A stretch of 64,000 bases of DNA from Litorimonas sp965205225 (GTDB lineage Bacteria; Pseudomonadota; Alphaproteobacteria; Caulobacterales; Maricaulaceae). Shown here piece by piece: positions 43,877 through 51,297 of this stretch (the stretch's first letter is position 1; each line of letters starts with the position of its first letter). Where the stretch lies: positions 868,001 to 932,000 of the forward strand of contig CBDBFZ010000002.1 in assembly GCA_965205225.1 (NCBI GenBank). The letters are read 5' to 3'. The position numbers were made by a program, and so were the translations under genes. Below the pieces are notes generated by a model, which worked only from the letters and a program-made list of their open reading frames with translations, was not told where the DNA came from and did no database searches.

Positions 43877-43923
43877 CCTTCCCCTTCGGAGGGCAGCGCT
43901 TTATCCAATTGAGCTACAGGTGC
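43877..43923 (-). pseudogene. Partial tRNA-Arg copy 2 (5' half)
   Basis: A second degenerate copy of the same 5' half: GCACCTGTAGCTCAATTGGA, then TAAAGCGCTGCCCTCCGAAG. It again ends after the anticodon arm. Together with the previous copy it makes three tRNA-Arg-related sequences in about 410 bases. Confidence 0.7.
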
Positions 43924-43960
43924 CAGTAGACAGCGTTATAACGAGGGGTAAGCCGTCCCG

Positions 43961-44497
43961 CTAGAGGGTTTCGGCACGTAGGCTCTGCAAAAGAGGGCGG
44001 AGCGTTTGGGACCAGTCGTCTGCAGAGACTGGACCTGTATGTTTGTAGCGAATGCAGCCTTGTGCATCGAGAACAAAGGTCTCCGGCGCGCCCGTCACAC
44101 CCAGGTCAATTGCCAAGCGAGAGTCCGGATCAAACAGTATAAGGCTGTACGGGTCACCATGACGACCGAGCCACCAGTTGGCATTCTCACGCGTATCGCG
44201 CCAATTCACGCCGACCAGTTTAACATTCGGGTCTTCCGTCAGTTCCATGAAGAGCGGGTGTTCAACAAGGCAGGCTACGCACCAGGAGCCAAAGACATTG
44301 AGGAGCGCCGGTTCGCCCATCAGAACATTCTGCGTCACAGGCTCTCCGGACAGGGTCGTCATCTCAAACGCGGGCAAAGGCCGATCAATCAGTTCGGACG
44401 GAAGCTGCGTGGGATCACGAGTCAGCCCGACCGCGAAGAAAATTGCCAGGCCCGCAAATACAGTCAGTGGGATCAATCCTTTGAACAAACGCAACAT
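43961..44497 (-). CDS. DsbE/CcmG-type thiol:disulfide interchange protein
   Basis: The 178-residue protein has an N-terminal membrane anchor (LIPLTVFAGLAIFFAVGL) and a periplasmic thioredoxin fold with FGSWCVACLVEHP as active site. GVNWRDT and GVTGAPETFVLD are CcmG hallmarks; the GAPET loop selects cytochrome c maturation partners. It would keep apocytochrome c haem-binding cysteines reduced. Other ccm genes are not adjacent in this window. It is divergent from accD. Confidence 0.9.
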   Translation of the reverse strand: MLRLFKGLIPLTVFAGLAIFFAVGLTRDPTQLPSELIDRPLPAFEMTTLSGEPVTQNVLMGEPALLNVFGSWCVACLVEHPLFMELTEDPNVKLVGVNWRDTRENANWWLGRHGDPYSLILFDPDSRLAIDLGVTGAPETFVLDAQGCIRYKHTGPVSADDWSQTLRPLLQSLRAETL

Positions 44498-44591
44498 GCT
44501 CCCGGATTAAGCCATTTCATCCATATCGCAAGCACCCGTCGCTCTGCCGCTCTATCTTGCTCATCGGTTCGAACAGCATCATAAGCACCTT

Positions 44592-45485
44592 ATGAACTGG
44601 CTCACAAAGCTCACACCGCCTGGCGTGAAATCCATTTTCACCAAGCGGGATACACCCGACAATCTCTGGCTGAAATGTCCGAAAAGCGGCGAGATGATTT
44701 TCGCGGCTGATCTACCGGGCCTGATGCATGTGACGCCTGCGGGGTACCATATGCGGATCGGGCCTGAGCTACGCTTTGGCTACACATTCGACGACGAAAA
44801 ATACGAAACCTTCCCGACGCCGACTGTCGTCTCTGACCCTTTGAAATTCAAGGACGATCAGAAATACACGGAGCGGCTCAAGAAGGCCCGCGCCAAGACG
44901 GGCAATGAGGATGTCATGAGCATTGCCGCTGGTAAAATCTACGGTGTCGACGCCGTGGCGCTGGTCCAGAACTTCGCCTTCATGGGGGGGTCACTCGGTA
45001 TGGCCGCTGGCGAGGGATTCATTGCGGCAGCAGATATCGCCCTTGAAAAACGCATGCCCCTTATTGCTTTCACCGCGGCGGGAGGGGCTCGCATGCAGGA
45101 GGGCGCACTATCCCTGATGCAAATGCCGCGCACCACCATTGCCCTTCAGCGCCTGCGCGAAGCAGGTCTGCCATATATTGTTGTGCTGTGTGACCCGACG
45201 ACCGGCGGCGTGACGGCATCCTATGCAATGCTCGGCGACATTCATCTGGCCGAGCCCGGCGCAATGATCGGTTTCGCCGGCCCGCGCGTGATCGAAGAAA
45301 CAATCCGGGAAAAACTCCCTGAAGGGTTCCAGCGCGCCGAATATCTTGAGGAGAAAGGCATGGTTGATCAGGTCGTTCCGCGGTCTGAACTCCGCGCTAC
45401 GCTGGCTCGTCTGATTTCGGTCTTAATGCAGCACGATCATGCGGCCATCGTCTCTGAACCTACTATAAAGCCCGTTTCCGCGTGA
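44592..45485 (+). CDS. accD: Acetyl-CoA carboxylase carboxyltransferase subunit beta
   Basis: With AccA it transfers carboxyl from biotin to acetyl-CoA to make malonyl-CoA for fatty acid synthesis. The 297-residue protein has the crotonase-like carboxyltransferase core: FMGGSLGMAAGEGF, AAGGARMQEGALSLMQM, CDPTTGGVTASYAMLGD and GPRVIEETIREKLP. The N-terminal zinc ribbon is missing three of its four cysteines: only LKCPKSGEM keeps one, and the second pair is replaced by VTPAGYHMRIG. Its stop overlaps the folC start (GTGA). Confidence 0.97.
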   Translation: MNWLTKLTPPGVKSIFTKRDTPDNLWLKCPKSGEMIFAADLPGLMHVTPAGYHMRIGPELRFGYTFDDEKYETFPTPTVVSDPLKFKDDQKYTERLKKARAKTGNEDVMSIAAGKIYGVDAVALVQNFAFMGGSLGMAAGEGFIAAADIALEKRMPLIAFTAAGGARMQEGALSLMQMPRTTIALQRLREAGLPYIVVLCDPTTGGVTASYAMLGDIHLAEPGAMIGFAGPRVIEETIREKLPEGFQRAEYLEEKGMVDQVVPRSELRATLARLISVLMQHDHAAIVSEPTIKPVSA

Positions 45486-46798
45486 ACGAGCTCGATCAGG
45501 CGCTAGATGATCTCCGGCGTCTACACCCCAGGAAAATCGACCTCGGCCTGTCCCGGATCGAACATGTTCTGGAGCAGTTGGGCCGTCCACAAGACCGTCT
45601 GCCCCCCGCCATTCATGTGGCCGGAACCAATGGCAAGGGATCGACCGTCGCCCAGTTGCGTGCGATCCTTGAAGCGTCGGCGGCCTCCGTTCATGTCTAC
45701 ACGTCGCCCCATCTGGTTCGATTCAATGAACGAATCGTCCTAGCCGGGCATGAGATCGATGATGACAGTCTTATCGATCTCTTGCGGCGTGTCCGCACGG
45801 CGAATGGTGATGCGCCGCTATCTTTTTTCGAAGCCACGACAGCTGCGGCCTTTCTCGCTTTCGCCGAAACGCCCGCCGACTATGCCATTATCGAAGTCGG
45901 ACTTGGCGGCCGGGTTGATGCGACCAATGTTTTTATACCGCGCCTCAGCGCAATGACCCCAATCGACTATGATCATGTCGAGTTTTTAGGTCGGGACCTC
46001 GCGGGTATTGCCCGAGAAAAAGCTGGGATCATCAAGACAGGCCGACGCATTTTCACAGGTCCGCAGCGCGACGTGGTCAATGAGGTCCTGCGCACTCAGG
46101 CCGATAAGGCTAAGGCTCCGATCAAAAATTGGGGTCAGGATTTCCGCGCCTATCGGCAACAGGGGCGTCTGGTGTTTGAGACGAATTGCGAATTGCTTGA
46201 CCTGCCTTTGCCTGCACTGGCTGGGGATCACCAGATCATCAACGCCGGTCTCGCCGTCGCCTTGGCTCGGGATCTGGGGATTTTGTCAGAAGATATTGGC
46301 GTTGGCCTGAGCCAGGCGATTTGGCCAGCCCGGATGCAACCTCTACCCAATGGGCCTCTAATGGATATTGCCGCAGACTCCGGAGCGGAAGTGTGGCTCG
46401 ATGGCGGCCATAATCCCCACGCGGCAAGAGCATTGTCGGCTCATATGGCAACACTGGAGTCACGGTCTCCAAAGCCACTAATTCTGGTCATGGGTATACT
46501 CGCCAACAAGAATGCGGGGGGATTTCTCGATTATTTCGAGGGATTGGCGGCAGGTCTGGTGGCCATCAAGATCGAAGACCATGCTAGCCTATCACCTGAT
46601 GTGCTGATGGAACTCGCCGAAACACGCGGAATGGCGACGATCATTGGCAAAAACCTCACGGACGCCCTTCAGAAGGCAGCAAACATGGGCAAAGCCTTGT
46701 CGCGGCAGACAGTAGACGAGATCGTCACGCCTCCGCGCATTCTTATCTGTGGTTCGTTATATCTCGCTGGGCATGTCCTGGCGGCAAACACGGTTTAG
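45482..46798 (+). CDS. folC: Bifunctional folylpolyglutamate/dihydrofolate synthase
   Basis: It adds glutamate to dihydropteroate and to folates. The 438-residue Mur-ligase-like protein has HVAGTNGKGST (P-loop), TSPHLVRFNERI, EVGLGGRVDATNVF, ITPIDYDH-like MTPIDYDHVEFLG, and GGHNPHAARAL in the C-terminal domain. The GTG start overlaps the accD stop by four bases, so translation is coupled. The accD-folC order is standard in alphaproteobacteria. Confidence 0.96.
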   Translation: MNELDQALDDLRRLHPRKIDLGLSRIEHVLEQLGRPQDRLPPAIHVAGTNGKGSTVAQLRAILEASAASVHVYTSPHLVRFNERIVLAGHEIDDDSLIDLLRRVRTANGDAPLSFFEATTAAAFLAFAETPADYAIIEVGLGGRVDATNVFIPRLSAMTPIDYDHVEFLGRDLAGIAREKAGIIKTGRRIFTGPQRDVVNEVLRTQADKAKAPIKNWGQDFRAYRQQGRLVFETNCELLDLPLPALAGDHQIINAGLAVALARDLGILSEDIGVGLSQAIWPARMQPLPNGPLMDIAADSGAEVWLDGGHNPHAARALSAHMATLESRSPKPLILVMGILANKNAGGFLDYFEGLAAGLVAIKIEDHASLSPDVLMELAETRGMATIIGKNLTDALQKAANMGKALSRQTVDEIVTPPRILICGSLYLAGHVLAANTV

Positions 46799-46975
46799 CC
46801 GACCGACGTTCCGTGCGTTGGATAATCGTTCTTCACCGCATAGTTGAGGCCTTTGATGAGATTCTCAATATCGTGGCGACCAAAGGCGTGTTCTGGATAA
46901 TCTGCGCGTAAAGCGTTCCGTCAGCCTTGACGACAAACACGCCCGGCTCAGCAAAAGATGTGGGCTACGGCTGGC
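46795..46975 (-). pseudogene. Redoxin (AhpC/TSA-like) C-terminal fragment
   Basis: Minus-strand reading gives GVFVVKADGTLYAQIIQNT and, after a frameshift near 46885, AFGRHDIENLIKGLNYAV and KNDYPTHGTSVG with a TAA stop. This resembles the C-terminus of thioredoxin-like AhpC/TSA family proteins (VIKNDYPARG-type endings). The catalytic N-terminal half is missing. Confidence 0.5.
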
Positions 46976-47128
46976 TTCGGCTATGTTGAACAGACCACCA
47001 TCCACAAGTTTTAACCTCTATATTCGGAACTTTTGATATATGCGTAAGAAGAGGGGTCTCCTGACAGTTAGAGTTTAATATCAGGACGGGCGGCAGTCGA
47101 TCAGAGATTGTCAGGATCTACGGCGGTA
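46976..47128. other. Intergenic remnant region
   Basis: About 150 bases with no gene or recognisable element. It probably held the lost 5' part of the redoxin gene. Confidence 0.3.
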
Positions 47129-47368
47129 TCACGCTGACGTAGAATCGGGATTGGCAAATCCGTCGCCCGTTTCGGTCAAATAGGACAGACCTTCGTCAAT
47201 TTTAGCGATTATCGCCCGTGTGTGGTTGCGCAGATCGGCGCTGTTACGGCCAACCATTTCCTGCCTCAGCGTCTGAAGCGCACCCCGGCGGTCCTGCAGG
47301 GGGACGCGCAGGTTTGAATAAACATCCGTAATTTCGTCAGCCGTCACCGGATTGGCGAGGGCGGGCAT
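47129..47368 (-). CDS. Small hypothetical protein, possibly 5'-truncated
   Basis: A 79-residue mostly helical protein (DEITDVYSNLRVPLQDRRGA, LRNHTRAIIAKIDEGLSYL) of unknown function. The same frame is open upstream for about 20 codons (QITTLPVDAQIDGDAYMPAL) without a start, whereas an ATGATG near 47435 is in a different frame. The true gene may therefore be slightly longer with a frameshift. It follows trxA on the same strand. Confidence 0.5.
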   Translation of the reverse strand: MPALANPVTADEITDVYSNLRVPLQDRRGALQTLRQEMVGRNSADLRNHTRAIIAKIDEGLSYLTETGDGFANPDSTSA

Positions 47369-47512
47369 GTAAGCATCACCGTCAATCTGTGCGTCGACGG
47401 GCAGCGTGGTAATCTGAGGTCTAGGTCGGACATCATATGTTTCCTGTGTTCAGGAAAACAACTCATGCCCGCATCTGATGCTCCAAAAGAATCGGCAGTG
47501 ACTGCTGATCGC

Positions 47513-47833
47513 CTAAGCGTGCTCAGCTAGCCATTCGACCAATTTGGACTTGGTCATCGCGCCCATTTTGGTCGAAACAACCTCTCCGCCCTTAAAGATC
47601 ATCATCGTTGGAACGTTACGGATATGGTAGCGCATTGGCGTATCCGGCGCGTCGTCAATATCGACCTTGGCAATCTTCACTCTGCCATCCATTTCATCGG
47701 AGACGGCTTCCAGAGCTGGCCCCATCGCTTTACAGGGCGCGCACCATTCAGCCCAGAAATCGACCAGGACCGGTATGTCGGATTTCAGAACTTCGGATTG
47801 GAATGTCTCGTCTGTGACGGCAATTGTGCCCAT
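47513..47833 (-). CDS. trxA: Thioredoxin
   Basis: The 106-residue cytoplasmic thioredoxin reduces disulfides. The active site is WAEWCAPCKAMGP (CAPC instead of the E. coli CGPC). DID at the end of a core strand and the cis-proline in NVPTMMIFKGG are in place. The start is set at MGTIAVTDETF; an upstream in-frame start would add six residues. It lies 29 bases downstream of addA and is probably the last gene of that operon. Confidence 0.95.
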   Translation of the reverse strand: MGTIAVTDETFQSEVLKSDIPVLVDFWAEWCAPCKAMGPALEAVSDEMDGRVKIAKVDIDDAPDTPMRYHIRNVPTMMIFKGGEVVSTKMGAMTKSKLVEWLAEHA

Positions 47834-47862
47834 GGGAATCCCCGGTTGCAAGAACGTGTTGA

Positions 47863-50800
47863 CTACGAAGTAGGTGCAGCGTCCACCTTCTTCAAGACTG
47901 CATCCATCGCGTTATCGTGAAGCCACATGAGGCGTGGCACATGGGTCCAGAGCAGCCCGCAGCGCACAACCCGCCCCGGCCAGATTTCTCGCGCCAATTC
48001 CCTGTATGCCGCCATCTGGGCCAGATAGGTCTCATCCACATCATCAGCACGTTCGGGTGACATGCGGTTGGACTTGTAGTCGACCAGATAGATTGTTTCT
48101 GCCGTAACATTCATCCGGTCGACCTGTGCGCTGACAAAGATCTCTCCACCCCGGATTGTGTGCACATGGCCGGCCAGGCTAACCTCCGCTTTCGATCCTT
48201 GCGCGAATATGGCGGCGAAATCAGGATGATCCAGAACAGCGATGACCTCTACAGCGATGGCAAAGCGCTCATCCGCCTCGAATTCGGAATACTCCCCGAG
48301 CATTTGCTCCGCCAGAGCATGGCGACGCTCAGCGGGATGATCGGGCAGTATCTCCAAAAGGCGGTGGATGACAATACCGCGCAGAACGCGGTCACCGCCA
48401 GGCGCATGTGTGACAGGTTCATGGCGTGACAATAAGGTACTGGGCGAGACTGTCTGCGTGACTTGGTGTTCCGGCTTGGCGGGTTGATTTATCCAGCCGG
48501 GCAAGGGGGTGAGCGCGGCGCGATGCGAAACTTCGGCTCTTCCTGCTCTGGTCGGCGCAGATCCGTAGCGCAGCCCCTGCCGCCCCTGACCATCAAAGGC
48601 AGTTGCGAAGGACACGGTCTTCAGAGACTCCATCGCCTTGATGGCCCAGCCATACCAAGATCCATCATCATATCCAATCTGACTGCGCCCATGCCACGCT
48701 CCGCAGATGACCAATCGGCTCTCCGCCCGCGTCATGGCGACGTAGAGCAGGCGCATATATTCTCGTACATCTTCGGCGTGATGTGCCTGCTTATAAACGT
48801 CTGTCAGCGGAATGCTGTCCCGGCCCGACGGCGCAAGGATATAGCCGTCCCCGGCCTCGATCAAACCGCTGGCCTTATTGGACGGCGCCCGGGTGGTGTC
48901 GGGCATGAAGACGACAGGCGCTTCCAGCCCCTTGGCACCATGTACCGTCATGACCCGGACGTCATGACCCGCTGGATCCTTGTCGCGTTTAATCTCAACT
49001 TCATCGGCTGTAAAAGCCTGAAGAAAACGCTGCAGGCTTGGCGCGCTGCGCTGCTGGTGGGCGAGAGCTGCACTCAGAAAAGCGTCCAGCGCTTCACGCG
49101 ATTCCAGACCGAGCCGCTTGAACAGGGCCTCGCGATAGCTCAACCCATGCGGACTACGCCGATCCAACAGTCGGGCGTAGAAGTCATAGGGCGGTAGCCC
49201 GGCATCCTTTTGTATTGCCCGAATACGGGCGGTCAGATCTGGCTGCCGATCCTGAACTGCCTGCCACAATGTCTGCCTGCCCCGATCAACGCACAGTTCG
49301 AATAGTTGATCGTCGTCCAACCCGAAAAGTGGGGATTTCAGCGCTTCACCTAGCGACAGACAATCGCTCGGCAGAAGAACAAACCGAGTCATCGCCAAGA
49401 GGTCGCGCACAATGGTCGCGTCTTGCAGCACAAGACGGTCCGCCCCGGCCACGGGCAAATTGGCGCGTTTCAATTCCCGAATGATCGCATCAAACAGGCC
49501 ACCAACGCGCTTCTGCACCAAAATCAGCACATCACCCGCATGGATCGGGCGGTGGCATTTCATGTCCCGATCAAAGATCAGCTCTTCCGTTTCGATCCAG
49601 CGCTGAATGGTCGCCGCTATTTCCTGTGCTAAGCGGACTTTTGGATCGTCGTTTCCGGTCGCATCAACGGGTGTTGTGTTCCAGGGCTCATTCTCTTCAA
49701 CCCCATCGTAGCGGGGGACAAGCGGCCAGAGCTCAACAAGGCCCGGATCGTCCCGATAGGCCACATGCTGAACCCGGTCCGACCTTTCGGATACCGTCTT
49801 CAGATCGAACATCTCCGCTATACCGCGCTGTTCAAGAAACAGTTCATCCACCACGTCGAGCACGTGTTGGGCAGATCGAAACGACATGCGCAGCGTGACG
49901 CCTTTGCCGTCTTCGGCCCGCTCACAGATGGTTTGCATGAAAAGTTTTGGCGCGGCCCCCTGAAAGCGGTAGATGGACTGTTTCGGATCACCCACAGCGA
50001 AGAAGGTGCGCGCAGGCCCGTCCCGATCCGAACCGTCCTGACGAAACGGCGCGGTAATGGCGTCGATGATCTTCCACTGCTCAGGCGACGTGTCCTGCGC
50101 CTCATCAAGCAAGACATGCTCAACACCGCCATCCAGCTTGTAGGCAACCCAGTCGGACACGTCCGTACGGGTCAGTAGGTCACGCGTTTTTACAATCAGA
50201 TCGTTGAAATCAAGTCCGCGAACGGCGTGCTTGGCCGATTGAAAACCGAGGCCCAGAGCATAGGCCAGCGTCAGATAACTCTCACTCATCTGCGCCAATT
50301 GCGCCGCCTTGATCCGGTTGACTTCGTGCTCCACGCGGGCAGTCTCAGCACTCTCCGGCATGATGAAATCATCTTGATCGGTCACAGCCTTGACCAGCAG
50401 ACGTTTCTTGAGTGTCCCGCCCTGAGTAAAGAAAACAGACGCATAAATATCGAAGGCGTCAGCTGGATCGCTGGCCGCTTCAGCCAGAGTGATAGCATTC
50501 GCAAAATCTTCTGCGACTTTTCCCTTGCCGCGACACAGATCGGCAAGACTGCGTAACTGCGGCTGATCTGTCGCCGCCCAAGCAGCTGCGGCAATGGCTT
50601 CTGGATCATCGTCTGGGCCCAACCCCATTTGTGTCCGGAAGGACGCCAACCCTCCCGACGCTCGCCACGCCTGTATCCGTTCAAAATCAGACGCGGAGCG
50701 CAGCAGCATATCATCCAGGGTCTGATCCGCCTTGGCCAGCGCCAGACGGTGAAGTGCGGCCGCAATTTCGGGGTCATTCTGTGCCTCTTTCAGCAGACGT

Positions 50801-51297
50801 GTTCGGCTGTCCTGCAACAGTTCGCGCGTTTCAGCCTCATCCAGCGGTGAGAAACCCGGCAAAATTCCGGCCTCGATTGGAAAGCGGGCAATGATCCGTT
50901 CGCAGAAGGCATGGATTGTCATCACCTTCAGGCCTTCAGGCGTTTCCAGCGCGCGGGCAAACAATGTACGAACCCGATCAATGTCCAGAACGGGCCGGAC
51001 GGTCTCATGGGGCACGCCGTAAAGATCGTTCAGCGCGGTTTTGAGATTATCGTCACGGGCAATCGACCAGCGTGAGAATGTCTCAAACAAGCGCTGCTGC
51101 ATCTCTGACGCAGCGGCGCGCGTGTAGGTCAGACAGAGAATTTTGTCCGGGTCCGTACCCTGCAACAGGATGCGAGACACGCGGTCGACCAGCACTTTAG
51201 TCTTGCCTGACCCCGCATTGGCGTTGACTATACGTGCAGCGGAAGGGTCGGCGGCTTCGCGCTGCAAGCGTGTCGCGTCTTCGGCGGTGAAGCTCAT
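47863..51297 (-). CDS. addA: Double-strand-break repair helicase-nuclease AddA
   Basis: AddA and AddB form the alphaproteobacterial counterpart of RecBCD, resecting double-strand breaks for RecA. The ~1144-residue protein is a UvrD-type helicase: Walker A NANAGSGKTKVLVDR near residue 30, LCLTYTRAAASEM (Ia), LLDEAQDTSPEQW (II), AVGDPKQSIYRFQGA (III), MTVHGAKGLEAPVV (V) and LLYVAMTRAESRL (VI). The C-terminal RecB-type nuclease motif is YLVDYKSNRM. The ATG overlaps the addB stop (ATGA), which fixes the start at 51297. Confidence 0.97.
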   Translation of the reverse strand: MSFTAEDATRLQREAADPSAARIVNANAGSGKTKVLVDRVSRILLQGTDPDKILCLTYTRAAASEMQQRLFETFSRWSIARDDNLKTALNDLYGVPHETVRPVLDIDRVRTLFARALETPEGLKVMTIHAFCERIIARFPIEAGILPGFSPLDEAETRELLQDSRTRLLKEAQNDPEIAAALHRLALAKADQTLDDMLLRSASDFERIQAWRASGGLASFRTQMGLGPDDDPEAIAAAAWAATDQPQLRSLADLCRGKGKVAEDFANAITLAEAASDPADAFDIYASVFFTQGGTLKKRLLVKAVTDQDDFIMPESAETARVEHEVNRIKAAQLAQMSESYLTLAYALGLGFQSAKHAVRGLDFNDLIVKTRDLLTRTDVSDWVAYKLDGGVEHVLLDEAQDTSPEQWKIIDAITAPFRQDGSDRDGPARTFFAVGDPKQSIYRFQGAAPKLFMQTICERAEDGKGVTLRMSFRSAQHVLDVVDELFLEQRGIAEMFDLKTVSERSDRVQHVAYRDDPGLVELWPLVPRYDGVEENEPWNTTPVDATGNDDPKVRLAQEIAATIQRWIETEELIFDRDMKCHRPIHAGDVLILVQKRVGGLFDAIIRELKRANLPVAGADRLVLQDATIVRDLLAMTRFVLLPSDCLSLGEALKSPLFGLDDDQLFELCVDRGRQTLWQAVQDRQPDLTARIRAIQKDAGLPPYDFYARLLDRRSPHGLSYREALFKRLGLESREALDAFLSAALAHQQRSAPSLQRFLQAFTADEVEIKRDKDPAGHDVRVMTVHGAKGLEAPVVFMPDTTRAPSNKASGLIEAGDGYILAPSGRDSIPLTDVYKQAHHAEDVREYMRLLYVAMTRAESRLVICGAWHGRSQIGYDDGSWYGWAIKAMESLKTVSFATAFDGQGRQGLRYGSAPTRAGRAEVSHRAALTPLPGWINQPAKPEHQVTQTVSPSTLLSRHEPVTHAPGGDRVLRGIVIHRLLEILPDHPAERRHALAEQMLGEYSEFEADERFAIAVEVIAVLDHPDFAAIFAQGSKAEVSLAGHVHTIRGGEIFVSAQVDRMNVTAETIYLVDYKSNRMSPERADDVDETYLAQMAAYRELAREIWPGRVVRCGLLWTHVPRLMWLHDNAMDAVLKKVDAAPTS

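Noticed and set aside
43711..43923. Two further tRNA genes
   Set aside because: Only the 5' half is present and the T-arm and 3' acceptor strand are missing, so they are listed as partial copies.
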